From: Vibrio maritimus
GTDB taxonomy: Bacteria; Pseudomonadota; Gammaproteobacteria; Enterobacterales; Vibrionaceae
DNA: 64,000 bases
Direction of reading: 5' to 3'
Assembly (NCBI GenBank): GCA_003263775.1
Contig: JYJJ01000067.1
Span: 62,001-126,000 of the forward strand
Part shown: positions 28,434 through 38,508 of the stretch, one piece after another
How the letters are laid out: every line of letters begins with the position of its first letter
Numbering within the stretch: the first letter of the stretch is position 1
Translations under genes and position numbers: made by a program
Notes under the pieces: generated by a model
What the model saw: the letters and a program-made list of their open reading frames with translations, nothing else
The model's database searches: none
Told to the model about the DNA's origin: nothing

Positions 28434-29228
28434 TTAGCTGAGCAACAAACTGTCGTCAGCGAGCTCTTCACCACGTACTTTGGAGAACATTTCCAGCAAG
28501 TCTGGCACTTGCATATTGGCACGCTGTTCGCCTTCTACATCAAGGACAATTTCGCCTTGGTGCAGCATCACAGTTCGATCGCCACAAGCCAGTGCATCTT
28601 TCATTGAGTGCGTTACCATCATGACCGTGAGATTAAACTCTTGAATAACCTTTTTGGTGAGATCAATAACAAACGCCGCCATGCGTGGATCGAGTGCCGC
28701 AGTGTGTTCATCCAGTAGCAGCAGTTTACTGTCTGACAGAGTTGCCATCACCAAGCTCACCGCCTGACGTTGACCACCAGATAGCAAACCGATGTTGTCA
28801 CCAAGCCTATCTTCAAGTCCAAGTCCTAGAATGCTGATGCGCTCTTGGAACAGCTTGCGACGTTTACTCGACAGCGACAAGCTCCAGCCACGCTTTTTAC
28901 CACGCATGTAGGCCAGTGCCATGTTCTCTTCGATAGAGAGATCGCCACAGGTACCTGCTAAAGGATCTTGGAACACGCGTGCACATTGGTTAGCACGTTG
29001 ATCGACGGTTTGGCGAGTCACGTCCATATCATCGATTAGAACACGCCCACCGACCATTGGTGTTTCACCCGTAACCGCACCTAACAAAGTAGATTTACCA
29101 GCACCGTTCGAGCCAATCACCGTCAAAAACTGGTGCTCTGGTACCTCTAGGTTCACTCCTTTCAGAGCGCGATTTTCCAAAATCGTCCCTGGGTTAAAGG
29201 TGACTTGAATATCTTCTAGTCGAATCAT
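28434..29228 (-). CDS. ABC transporter ATP-binding protein
   Basis: A 264-residue ATPase subunit of the importer encoded with the next two genes. Walker A is GSNGAGKST (about 39-47), the signature LSGGQRQA is near 150, and Walker B is LLLLDEHTAALDP. Its ATG overlaps the permease stop by four bases, showing translational coupling. The set (Pfam-type ABC_sub_bind protein, single permease, single ATPase) resembles TrpXYZ-like importers for aromatic amino acids. Confidence 0.9.
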   Translation of the reverse strand: MIRLEDIQVTFNPGTILENRALKGVNLEVPEHQFLTVIGSNGAGKSTLLGAVTGETPMVGGRVLIDDMDVTRQTVDQRANQCARVFQDPLAGTCGDLSIEENMALAYMRGKKRGWSLSLSSKRRKLFQERISILGLGLEDRLGDNIGLLSGGQRQAVSLVMATLSDSKLLLLDEHTAALDPRMAAFVIDLTKKVIQEFNLTVMMVTHSMKDALACGDRTVMLHQGEIVLDVEGEQRANMQVPDLLEMFSKVRGEELADDSLLLS

Positions 29229-30165
29229 GCTGCATTCCCCGTGTTGCCTGGTTGAGAGACCGCTTTACTCTTAGCAGGCTTTACGACCTTTTTTGCTTTG
29301 AGGTTTCCTTTTATCTTTGGCGCAATCAGCGCAGCTGCCACTAGTACGGCGGTGACCAAGTTTAGGTCAGACGCTTGCAGGCCAAACATGCCTGTACTCA
29401 AGGCAAAGGCGACGGCCAAACGATACAGAACAGAGCCAACAATGACCGCCGTTACCGCCACCCAAATCTTACGACCCGGAATTAGCGTTTGACCTAAAAT
29501 GACCGCAGCCAGACCCACAACAATCGTACCCACGCCAGATGTCACATCAGCGAAGCTGTTGGTTTGTGCGAAAAGTGCACCCGCAAAACCGACAAAGCCG
29601 TTTGATAGTGCCAAGCAGAAGTAAGTGTAGAACGAGGTACTTGCCCCTTGCGCTTTGACCATACGTGCATTCACACCGGTGGCACGAAGACCCAAACCAA
29701 AGTCGCTGTTCAGCAGTCTTACTACAAACCAAGCTGAAATCAGCACTAACACGCCAACCACCAACGGGCGAACATACATCGCATCACCCATCATTTCGAA
29801 CGGAGTCAGAATGGTGTCTTCGCCAAGCAAAGCCATGTTTGGTCGACCCATGATACGAATGTTGATCGAGAATGCCGCAATCATTGTGAGAATAGACGCA
29901 AGCAAGTGAAGAATACCGCAGCGCACCGCAAGGAAGGCGGTCACCCAGCCCGTTGCAGCTCCGGCAATAATCGCCATTCCTGTTGCTACCCAAGGATTAA
30001 TACCGGCAACAATCGCGGTAGCCGCCACCGCAGCCCCATAGGAAAGCTGCCATCAACACTCAGATCAGGAAAGTCGAGAACGCGAAAAGTAAGATAGACA
30101 CCCAGGGCAACCAGTCCATAAATGAGACCAATTTCAAGGGCTCCAAAAAATGCAAAAGCAGACAT
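29225..30165 (-). CDS. ABC transporter permease (frame interrupted)
   Basis: Inner membrane subunit of the three-gene importer. It begins MSAFAFFGALEIGLIYGLVAL at ATG 30165, with GGAG five bases upstream. The frame breaks near 30043, where ATGGGGCTGCGG lacks one G from a five-G run; restoring it gives FPMGAAVAATAIVAGINPW and a protein of about 313 residues with eight or so hydrophobic segments. The C-terminal tail is lysine-rich (KGNLKAKKVVKPAKSK). It belongs to the branched-chain-type permease fold. Confidence 0.87.
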
Positions 30166-30220
30166 AACTACTCCACTGCTGTTTAACAAGTGCTGTTTAA
30201 GAAAAGAAGACTTAATAAAA

Positions 30221-30244
30221 AAGCTGGATCCGAAGATCCAGCTT
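30221..30244 (-). terminator. Intercistronic terminator/attenuator with UUCG loop
   Basis: On the minus strand a perfect 10-bp stem (AAGCTGGATC and GATCCAGCTT) closes on a C(UUCG)G tetraloop, followed by TTTTTTATT. It lies between the binding-protein gene and the permease gene of one operon. Partial termination would give extra binding protein. Confidence 0.8.
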
Positions 30245-30260
30245 CATCGCAATGCAAGAC

Positions 30261-31226
30261 TTACTTAACGCTTGTTGCGCGATCCATCACCGTTTGAGGG
30301 ATAGTAAGACCCAATTTTTTCGCAGCCGTTGCGTTGATCACCAAATCAGAACCTTTTGCCACTTTGACATCGATTTTGCCTGGTTCCGTACCTTCAAGAA
30401 TCTGCGCTACGTAGTCCGCTGTTTGTACGCCAATTTGGTAGTAATCGAAACCAAGGCTCGCCACCGCACCACGCTCAACATACGACGTTGCCGCACCGAA
30501 AACAGGTGTCTTGGCTTGGTTAGCTGAGACAATCATACCTTCAATAGCACTTGCCACTGTGTTGTCGATAAGTGCGTAAATGATGTCGGATTTCGCTGAA
30601 ATAGCTTGAGTTGCGGTTTGCACATCGGCACTTTTAAGCGCTGTTGCTTCCACTAGCTCAATACCACGCTTGTCTGTGCTCTCTTTTAGCAGCTTCATTA
30701 GGCTCACTGCGTTCGCTTCGCCTGGGTTGTAAACCACACCAATGCTCTTCACATTTGGCATGATCTCTTGGATAAGCTCGACGTGCTGATCGACAGGTGA
30801 TAGATCCGATAGACCTGTCACATTCTTACCTGGCTGCTCAAGCTTTTTCACCAGCTTCGCACCCACAGGATCAGTAACGGCGGTAAACACTACCGGAATG
30901 TCACGTGTCGCCGACACCAACGCTTGAGCTGTTGGTGTCGCGATACCCACTAACACGTCAGGGCGCTCACCCACGTATTGGCGAGCAATTTGCACTGCAA
31001 TCGCTGGGTTGCCTTGCGCAGTTTTGTAGTCAAACTCGAGGTTTTTACCTTGCTCGTAGCCTTTTTCTTTAAGGCCGTCGACCAAGCCTTGGCGTGTCGC
31101 ATCGAGCGCAGGGTGCTCAACAATTTGCGATACCGCGACTTTTGCTGTTTTTGCCATGATGCTGGCTGAAGACAGCAACGCCACACCGGTTAATGCTGCA
31201 GTGACAATGATCTTGCTTGCTTTCAT
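30261..31226 (-). CDS. ABC transporter substrate-binding protein
   Basis: A 321-residue periplasmic binding protein of the ABC_sub_bind family. A Sec signal peptide (about residues 1-26, ending SSASIMA) precedes the mature KTAKVAVSQIVEHPALD. I chose ATG 31226 because AAGGAG is well placed; an ORF extension to 31247 is not needed. It is the first gene of the importer operon. Related TrpX/YtlA-like proteins are linked to tryptophan or tyrosine uptake. The TyrR-like box 66 bases upstream supports an aromatic amino acid, but the ligand is not proven. Confidence 0.88.
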   Translation of the reverse strand: MKASKIIVTAALTGVALLSSASIMAKTAKVAVSQIVEHPALDATRQGLVDGLKEKGYEQGKNLEFDYKTAQGNPAIAVQIARQYVGERPDVLVGIATPTAQALVSATRDIPVVFTAVTDPVGAKLVKKLEQPGKNVTGLSDLSPVDQHVELIQEIMPNVKSIGVVYNPGEANAVSLMKLLKESTDKRGIELVEATALKSADVQTATQAISAKSDIIYALIDNTVASAIEGMIVSANQAKTPVFGAATSYVERGAVASLGFDYYQIGVQTADYVAQILEGTEPGKIDVKVAKGSDLVINATAAKKLGLTIPQTVMDRATSVK

Positions 31227-31606
31227 CTTAACTCCTTGATTAAGCAACCCTGAATGAATAGAGACACTCTACTCACTAATGGGGATATAGGTGTATTATT
31301 TAATTTACACTTCGTGAATTATTTTTTGACTCCTTGCTACTTCTACCAGCAAGACAACCAAATTGAAAGGTATTATTAACATTCGCATTAGATAAACGTG
31401 CTATCCATGTGCTTTCGCAACCAACATTTAAACAAATGCGTACATACAGCGATACATGCGACTAATATTTACTCAAAAATCAGCGTAATCCATTTTTGAC
31501 AAAAGTGAAGCTTTGTGAGTGCAATTCTGTGAAAGATGTCTATATTCATACAGATAGCGTAATCGTCAACGAGTTGACTACATCCAATCGCGAGGGAACT
31601 TTTAGC
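31227..31606. promoter_or_regulatory. Divergent control region with TyrR-like box
   Basis: There are 380 bases without a gene. TGTATTATTTAATTTACA at 31292-31309 matches the TyrR box TGTAAA-N6-TTTACA: the essential G and C are 14 bases apart, the right half is perfect and the left half is TGTATT. It lies about 66-83 bases before the binding-protein start. The rest is AT-rich, and I see nothing else clear. Confidence 0.5.
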
Positions 31607-32700
31607 ATGCGTCTATTACTTCTTTTACCCCTGTTTTTTCTATTGGCAATGCCTCGATAGCTCGAGAGTTTGAAGGCAGTAAGTTAGAAAAAGTGACGAC
31701 CGTGAATGGCGTACCCTGGTCAATTCTGACTGTTGGTGACTCAGAGCTGTTAGTGACGTTAAGAGAAGGTCAGATGCTGCTTGTCGATACCAAAAGTGGC
31801 AAGCAAACATCGATTAGTGGGCTACCTGCGATTTATGCCTCAGGCCAAGGCGGCCTAATGGACATTCACCCGAGCCCATCTAAAGCCAACGTTTACTACT
31901 TCACTTACGCGAAACCTATCGGCAAAGGGGGAGCGCCCACTCTTGCGAAAGCGACCCTAGATGGCAACAAACTCACAAACTGGCAAAATCTCTTTACCAG
32001 TAATGTCTCCGTCACCTCAGGTCGCCACTTTGGAAGCCGAATTGCTTTTGATGATGAAGGTTTGGTCTATATGACCATAGGGGATGCAGGTGACAGGGAT
32101 AATGCTCAGCAGACCGACAATCACGCCGGTACCATCATTCGCCTCAATCAAGATGGATCGATTCCAAAAGACAATCCGTTTGTCGACAACCAAGATTTTG
32201 CTCCAGAGATATACTCCTATGGCCACCGTAATCCACAAGGGCTAGTGTTTGACAGCAAACGAGCACAATTATGGACGATAGAGCACGGCCCGAGAGGCGG
32301 CGATGAGCTCAACTTAGTCAAAGCAGGTCTTAACTATGGTTGGCCAATTACATCACACGGGAAAGAATATTGGGGGCCAATCAATGCCGGAGAAGCGCAA
32401 GAGAAAGAAGGCATTGAATCACCGAGCAAAGTTTACATCCCTTCCATTGCACCAGGGTCGTTGCATTTGTATGAGGGCGAGGAGTTTCCAAGGCTCAATG
32501 GCATCTTGCTAATCGGAGCACTCAAGCTCACTCACATCAACATTCTAGATATCAACGAAGCTGGCCAAGTGCTAGAAGAAAGACGCTACTACGAAGAGCT
32601 TGGTGAGAGAGTACGAGATATCACCACCGATTCAGCCGGCCACGTATGGTTTAGCACTGATAGTGGTGCGATTTACAAGATTAGTCGCCAATTCCAATAA
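31607..32700 (+). CDS. PQQ-dependent sugar dehydrogenase, YliI type (frame interrupted)
   Basis: Periplasmic soluble aldose dehydrogenase fold (six-bladed propeller). The signal peptide MRLLLLLPLFFLLAMP at ATG 31607 is separated from the body by a frame break near 31652; restoring one base in CCTCGATAG gives P-[AS]-I-A-R-E-F-E-G. The body has GRHFGSRIAFDDEG, YSYGHRNPQGLVFD and TIEHGPRGGDELN, typical of YliI/Asd. Total is about 364 residues. Natural substrates are aldose sugars, and the cofactor is PQQ. Whether this organism makes PQQ cannot be seen here. Confidence 0.85.
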
Positions 32701-32818
32701 ATGAAGGCCAATAACAGCAGTCCAATAACAGCATTGTTATCGCGAGAGCGGCGACAACATCAAACTAACACTCGCCGCAAAGTTGTTACAATTGCACACC
32801 CACCCTTGCTAAAACGAA

Positions 32819-32849
32819 CAAGCCCCGCTCATCATTGAGCGGGGCTTGT
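32819..32849. terminator. Bidirectional terminator
   Basis: ACAAGCCCCGCTCA and TGAGCGGGGCTTGT around TCAT, between convergent genes. Confidence 0.85.
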
Positions 32850-32872
32850 GTTTGTTTATTAGTCAATCGTTG

Positions 32873-33325
32873 TTAAAACCAGCGATCAAAGTCGCTTCTA
32901 TCAAGCTGCCTAAAAGCGCGATTCAAGGTAATGGCAAGCTCTTTGTACTTAGGCTTCGCTTTTACTGGTTCCATCGCTCCACCCGATTCAACAATCTTTT
33001 GGTGCAGCTCACGATACCAAGACGCTAGAGCCGGAGGCAGTTGCGTGTTGTAGCGATTTCCCAACCACCACATCCCTTGTAAAGGCATACTAATTGCGAA
33101 CAACGCAATCACAATCGCCTGTGGTAGCGCGTGAGCGTTGTTAAAGGCCATTTGTGTTAGCACACTAATGGCAGCAACCGCAGGCATCACTTTAATGCCG
33201 AATCGCGTCGCTTTAATGATGCGCTGCTCTGGAAACAGGGGCGTTAGCTCCTTACGCATCGGCCAAAGATCCATGTATTTTTGGCCATTTTTTATACTCT
33301 GAGTCAGACTTGCTCTCTCGCTCAT
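32873..33325 (-). CDS. yfbV: UPF0208 membrane protein YfbV
   Basis: A 150-residue inner membrane protein with two hydrophobic helices (about 45-65 and 72-92) and the family signature SIKNGQKYMDLWPMRKELT. YfbV is implicated in restricting the Ter macrodomain and is conserved beside ackA-pta. I chose ATG 33325 because GAGG lies six bases upstream. It is divergent from ackA. Confidence 0.92.
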   Translation of the reverse strand: MSERASLTQSIKNGQKYMDLWPMRKELTPLFPEQRIIKATRFGIKVMPAVAAISVLTQMAFNNAHALPQAIVIALFAISMPLQGMWWLGNRYNTQLPPALASWYRELHQKIVESGGAMEPVKAKPKYKELAITLNRAFRQLDRSDFDRWF

Positions 33326-33660
33326 AGCTAACCTCACTAAAAAAAAGTTGAACTATTCAACTAAATCAGCAAAATATTGACGGAAGTTAAGATTCTTTCA
33401 AATTTATTTTGTTATCTTCTGCCATTATCGTTATTCTTTGCGAATCCTCAATCTCATTGTTGTCTTTATTTACAAAATAGGCAACCGTCGAGATGACCGT
33501 CGCAAGGACGCTAATGTGGTTTTCTTCGGAAAATCGCATATTATTATACGGCAATTGATGATTTTATGACCAAGAGTGATAGGCATTTTTTGCTGCCTCT
33601 CAGTCTTGAGATACGTTTACATCCTTGATCCCCGATCAGATAAAATACAGGTAACCTCTA
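33326..33660. promoter_or_regulatory. yfbV-ackA divergent control region
   Basis: There are 335 bases without a gene. A perfect dyad AGTTGAA-CTA-TTCAACT is at 33346-33362, only about 20 bases from the yfbV start. AGGCA and TGCCT flank a T-run near 33581-33598. FNR/ArcA control of ackA is known in enterobacteria, but I see no clear FNR box here. Confidence 0.3.
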
Positions 33661-34857
33661 ATGTCTAAGCTGGTTTTAGTTTTAAACTGCGGCAGTTCTT
33701 CTCTTAAGTTCGCCATCGTTGATGCAGAAAACGGTGATGAGCACCTAACAGGTCTTGCAGAATGTCTTCACCTTCCAGAAGCTCGTATCAAGTGGAAACT
33801 TGATGGTAAACACGAAGCTCAACTAGGTAACGGCGCTGCTCACGAAGAAGCATTAGCGTTCATGGTAGAGACTATCCTTGCTTCTAAGCCTGAGCTAAAA
33901 GCAAACCTAGGCGCTATCGGTCACCGTATCGTTCACGGTGGCGAGCAATTCACATCTTCTGCACTAATCACAGACGATGTACTTAAAGGTATCGAAGACT
34001 CTGCAACTTTTGCTCCTCTTCACAACCCTGCTCACATCATCGGTATCGAAGCGGCGAAGCACAACTTCCCAGAGCTTAAGAACGTAGCGGTATTTGACAC
34101 TGCGTTCCACCAAACTATGCCTCAAGAGTCTTACCTATACGCTCTACCGTACAACCTGTACAAAGAGCACGGCATCCGTCGCTACGGCATGCACGGTACT
34201 TCTCACCTATTCATCGCACGTGAAGCAGCTGAGCTACTTGGTAAGCCAGCTAACGAACTGAACATCATCAACTGCCACCTAGGCAACGGTGCTTCTGTTT
34301 GTGCTATCAAGAACGGTGAATCTGTAGACACTTCAATGGGTCTAACTCCTCTTGAAGGTCTTGTAATGGGTACTCGTTGTGGTGACATCGATCCTGCGAT
34401 CATCTTCCACCTACACGACGCACTAGGTTACTCTGTTGAGCAAATCAACAACATGCTAACTAAAGAGTCTGGCCTTCTAGGTCTAACTGAAGTGACTTCT
34501 GACTGTCGCTTCGTTGAAGACAACTACGGTGAGAAAGAAGAAGCAACGCGTGCAATGGACGTGTTCTGCCACCGCCTAGCGAAATACGTAGCTGGCTACA
34601 CTGCATCTCTTGACGGCCGTCTAGATGCTATCGTGTTCACTGGTGGTATCGGTGAAAACTCTGCACCTATCCGTGAGATGGTTCTAAACCGCCTAGGCGT
34701 ATTCGGCATCGAAGTTGACGGTGAAGCTAACCTTAAAGCACGTTTCGGCGGCGAAGGTACTATCACTGCAGCAAGCAGCCGCATCCCAGCAATGGTTATC
34801 TCTACTAACGAAGAGCTAGTCATCGCTGAAGACACTGCACGCCTAGCAGGTCTTTAA
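33661..34857 (+). CDS. ackA: Acetate kinase
   Basis: Makes acetate and ATP from acetyl phosphate. It has 398 residues with the N-terminal NCGSSSLKFA phosphate loop, HRIVHGGEQF and VFDTAFHQTMP, and RRYGMHGTSH. A C-terminal TGGIGENS loop is present. Codon use is very regular (GGT, CGT and CTA preferred), as expected for an abundant protein. pta follows after a terminator. No interruption is seen. Confidence 0.97.
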   Translation: MSKLVLVLNCGSSSLKFAIVDAENGDEHLTGLAECLHLPEARIKWKLDGKHEAQLGNGAAHEEALAFMVETILASKPELKANLGAIGHRIVHGGEQFTSSALITDDVLKGIEDSATFAPLHNPAHIIGIEAAKHNFPELKNVAVFDTAFHQTMPQESYLYALPYNLYKEHGIRRYGMHGTSHLFIAREAAELLGKPANELNIINCHLGNGASVCAIKNGESVDTSMGLTPLEGLVMGTRCGDIDPAIIFHLHDALGYSVEQINNMLTKESGLLGLTEVTSDCRFVEDNYGEKEEATRAMDVFCHRLAKYVAGYTASLDGRLDAIVFTGGIGENSAPIREMVLNRLGVFGIEVDGEANLKARFGGEGTITAASSRIPAMVISTNEELVIAEDTARLAGL

Positions 34858-34862
34858 TGTTC

Positions 34863-34891
34863 AAACTGGCTAACCTAGGTTAGCCAGTTTT
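34863..34891 (+). terminator. Terminator/attenuator between ackA and pta
   Basis: AAACTGGCTAACC and GGTTAGCCAGTTT with a very short loop, followed by TCTTATAG. It may only partly end transcription, giving less pta than ackA. Confidence 0.7.
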
Positions 34892-34988
34892 CTTATAGGG
34901 CTCAGTGAAACACTTGCTTGCGCTTGTTTGCAATTCATCGAATCACTGAGTTTCTTCCCCCATATATATAGTTTGAGGTACTCAAAGA

Positions 34989-37131
34989 ATGTCCCGTACT
35001 ATTATGCTTGTACCTACTAGCGCTGGTGTCGGTCTTACTAGTGTTAGCATGGGTGTCCTGCGTGCAATGGAGCGTAAGGGTGTAAACGTATCGTTCTACA
35101 AACCTGTTGCTCAACCTCGCCACGGTGGCGATCAGCCAGATCTAACTTCTTCTATCGTCGGTAACAGCAGCGACATGAAAGTGGGTCAGCCACTTCCAAT
35201 GTCAGAAGCAGAAAACCTGATTGGTAACGAGAAGCTAGACGTACTTCTAGAAACTATCGTTGAGCGTTACAACCAAATCAACAAAGATGCGGACGTGACA
35301 CTTATCGAAGGTCTTGTGCCAACTCGTAAGCACCCGTTTGCAAATGCCATCAACGAGGAAATCGCTAAGACACTTGGCGCTGAAATCGTATTCGTGGCAA
35401 CGCCAGGTACAGACAACCCGAGCCAGCTTAAAGAGCGTATCGAAGTTGCATGTTCTAACTACGGCGGTACTAAGAACAAGAAGATCTCTGGCGTTATCAT
35501 CAACAAACTGAATGCCCCAGTTGATGAAGCAGGTCGTACTCGTCCAGATCTTTCTGAAATCTTTGACGATGCAGACACTGCGCAGCAAGCTAACCTTGAA
35601 GTGATGCAAATCTTCAACACTAGCCCAATTCGTGTTCTAGGCTGCGTGCTTGGAAGATCGATTTGATTGCGACTCGTGCTGTAGACATGGCAGAGCACCT
35701 AAACGCTGAAATCATCAACGAAGGTGACATCGCTAAACGTCGTATCAAGAGCATCACGTTCTGTGCACGTTCACTACCTAACATGATCGAGCACTTCAAA
35801 CCTGGTTCTCTACTAGTAACTTCAGCGGATCGTCCAGACGTTATCGTTGCAGCAGCACTAGCAGCGATGAACGGTGTTGAAATCGGCGCTATCCTACTAA
35901 CAGGTGGCTATGACGTACCAGCAGAGATCACTGACCTTATCAAGCCTGCGCTTGACACCGGTCTACCAATCTTCAAGGCACAAGGTAATACTTGGCAAAC
36001 GTCTCTAAACCTACAGAGCTTCAGCCTTGAAGTTCCTGCAGACGATAAAGAGCGTATCGAGTTCGTTAACGAGCACGTTGCTGGTCACATCGACGGTCCT
36101 TGGATTGATTCTCTACTTGAAGGCACTGTTGGCGGTCGTAAGCTTAGCCACCAGCATTCCGTTACCAGCTAACTGAACTTGCTCGCAAAGCAGGCAAGCG
36201 TATCGTTCTTCCTGAAGGTGACGAACCACGTACAGTTAAAGCTGCGGCTATCTGTGCTGAGCGCGGTATCGCGGAATGTGTGCTTCTTGGTAACCCTGAA
36301 GAAATCAAACGTGTTGCTGCTCAGCAAGGCGTTGAACTAGGTGCTGGCGTTACTATCATCGATTCTGATGCAGTACGTGAAAACTACGTAGCTCGCTTGG
36401 TTGAGCTACGTGGCGCGAAAGGTATGACTGAGGTTGTTGCTCGTGAGAAGCTACAAGATTCTGTATACCTAGGCACTATGATGCTTGAAGCGAACGAAGT
36501 TGACGGTCTAGTATCGGGCGCTGTTCACACAACAGCGAACACTATCGTTCCTCCGTTCCAAATCATCAAGACTGCTCCTGGCACGTCTATCGTATCGTCA
36601 ATCTTCTTCATGCTTCTGCCTGATCAAGTCTTGGTATACGGTGACTGTGCAATCAACCCAGATCCAACAGCTGAGCAACTTGCTGAAATCGCTATCCAGT
36701 CTGCAGATTCTGCGGCAGCGTTTGGTATTGAACCACGCGTTGCGATGATCTCTTACTCTACTGGTGAGTCTGGTAAGGGTGCTGACGTAGATAAAGTACG
36801 TGAAGCAACGAAACTGGCTCAAGAGAAGCGTCCTGATCTTATCATCGACGGTCCTCTACAGTACGATGCGGCAATCATGGAGAACGTAGCAGCTTCTAAA
36901 GCACCTAACTCTCCAGTTGCAGGTAAAGCGACAGTATTTGTATTCCCAGACCTAAACACTGGTAACACAACATACAAAGCGGTACAGCGTTCAGCAGACC
37001 TAGTCTCTATCGGTCCAATGCTGCAAGGTATGCGCAAGCCAGTTAACGACCTGTCTCGTGGCGCACTAGTAGACGACATCGTTTACACAGTTGCACTGAC
37101 TGCGATTCAATCTGGTCAAGAGCAAAACTAA
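34989..37131 (+). CDS. pta: Phosphate acetyltransferase (frame interrupted twice)
   Basis: Converts acetyl-CoA and phosphate to acetyl phosphate. It is the long form of about 714 residues: an N-terminal BioD-like P-loop domain (MLVPTSAGVGLTSVSMG), a central DRTGG domain, and a C-terminal catalytic PTA_PTB domain (from about 390). Two single-C deletions break the frame: near 35650 (should read GCVPWKIDLIATRAVD) and near 36143 (KLSPPAFRYQLTELARKAGK). Restored, the three frames join at exactly the family length. The gene pairs with ackA. Confidence 0.95.
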
Positions 37132-37149
37132 GTTTGCTCTAACTGAATG

Positions 37150-37177
37150 AAAAAAGCCTCCAAATGGAGGCTTTTTT
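37150..37177. terminator. Terminator after pta
   Basis: AAAAAAGCCTCC and GGAGGCTTTTTT around a four-base loop. The A/T tails allow use on both strands, so it can also end the minus-strand barrel gene. Confidence 0.88.
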
Positions 37178-37203
37178 AGTATTTGAGGTTTGATGAAAGC
37201 AAA

Positions 37204-38373
37204 CTAGAACACTTCATTGACGTGGAAGTAGAAGGTTCCACCATGCTCACCATAGCCAATATCCGCGCGCACATTGACCTTATCTTTGATCTTGAATCTA
37301 AGGCCGGTACCAGCACTTGCTAACGTTTTATCCCACAGCCCGGATACATTTTCTGATACCGTACCCGCCGCGCCCCAAAAAACGACGCCAACTCGCCAGT
37401 ACACAGGCAAACGGTACTCCACCTGCCCCATCATCATTTGGTTGTCGCGATAACGACCAAGGATGTAGCCACGCATCGCATCGGCGCCACCAAGGTCTGG
37501 CAGTTGATTCCAAGGGACGTTGCCTGAGGTTAAGTTGGCTTGTACTTGCCATGCAAACAATCCCGGCATAGGCGCTAACGTATGATATTGGGAAGCTTTG
37601 AGCGAATACTTGCCAAAGTTCTCTGAGTTAGTGGCATCGTGATATAAACCCAAGTCGGCTTGCAGTAAGGTACCTTTGGTGGCGTTAGTCACGTTGTCTC
37701 GGGTATCAAACACGTTAGAGATAAATACACCGTAGCTGGTGTTGTCGGTGAGCTCATTAGCGATGGCGTCGAGATTTTGATTCTCAAACGTCTTGTCGTG
37801 AGGGCGCACCGATTTCACATTGGCACCTAAGCCTAAGAAGTAATCTCCAGAAACTCGAGTCAGCCACGTGGGTTTTACATCGACCACTTGCTCTTTGAAG
37901 TCAACCTTATTGCCGTCTTGCTGCCCGTTTTCATAGCCTTGGCCATAGTAAACCGCTGCATCATCAAACACTTTGATATCGGTGTAAACGCGGTTATCAC
38001 CACCGTTGTAAAAGTGCTTATTACTGAACGTAATACCCATAGAGCCATTCGATGACGCATACGGGTTGATCACCATAGAAGAAGGCTGACCCGCCCCATC
38101 ACTCGGGTCACCATATAAACCCACATACAAGAGCCCAAGCCCCAAGCCTTGCTCTGGCTTGTAGAATACTGCCGGAATGTAGCTCGAGTTAAGGCCTTTA
38201 TCTGCATCGTATTCAGACTCCGCGCCAAACACACCTAAAAAGCGATCAAGCTTTTCTGTGGTTGGGTTTGGAGTGTGCTCAACAAGAGGCACAATATGAT
38301 CGTCAGCTAGCGCAAGAGAAGTAATGGTACTGCATGCCAGCGCCAGTGCGGTTTTAGCAAATAAGGTTCGCAT
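37204..38373 (-). CDS. BamA/TamA-family outer membrane protein without visible POTRA
   Basis: A 389-residue outer membrane beta-barrel of the Omp85 surface-antigen type. A signal peptide (about 1-22, ending SLALA) is followed directly by barrel-like alternation. GADAMRGYILGRYRDNQ carries the conserved R-G-[YF] element of the L6 loop. The protein ends HVNEVF, with a C-terminal Phe as expected for barrel insertion. I see no room for a POTRA domain, so this is a barrel-only relative. I chose ATG 38373 because the cleavable signal begins there. Its role is unknown. Confidence 0.82.
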   Translation of the reverse strand: MRTLFAKTALALACSTITSLALADDHIVPLVEHTPNPTTEKLDRFLGVFGAESEYDADKGLNSSYIPAVFYKPEQGLGLGLLYVGLYGDPSDGAGQPSSMVINPYASSNGSMGITFSNKHFYNGGDNRVYTDIKVFDDAAVYYGQGYENGQQDGNKVDFKEQVVDVKPTWLTRVSGDYFLGLGANVKSVRPHDKTFENQNLDAIANELTDNTSYGVFISNVFDTRDNVTNATKGTLLQADLGLYHDATNSENFGKYSLKASQYHTLAPMPGLFAWQVQANLTSGNVPWNQLPDLGGADAMRGYILGRYRDNQMMMGQVEYRLPVYWRVGVVFWGAAGTVSENVSGLWDKTLASAGTGLRFKIKDKVNVRADIGYGEHGGTFYFHVNEVF

Positions 38374-38447
38374 GTTTCGATTAATGGGGTTGATAGCAAA
38401 GGCTGGATTATAGAGGAAAAACGCCAGATTGCAGCGATTCAAATGTA

Positions 38448-38480
38448 AAAAAACTGCAGATTTTACTCTGCAGTTTTTTA
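38448..38480 (-). terminator. Terminator after the Tim44-like gene
   Basis: AAAAAAACTGCAG and CTGCAGTTTTTT around ATTTTACT. Confidence 0.85.
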
Positions 38481-38508
38481 GTCACCGTTGTAAATCAATT
38501 GGCGGTTA

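Noticed and set aside
35663..36172. Separate gene between the two ends of pta
   Set aside because: Its sequence is the central part of Pta and joins both sides after one-base corrections.
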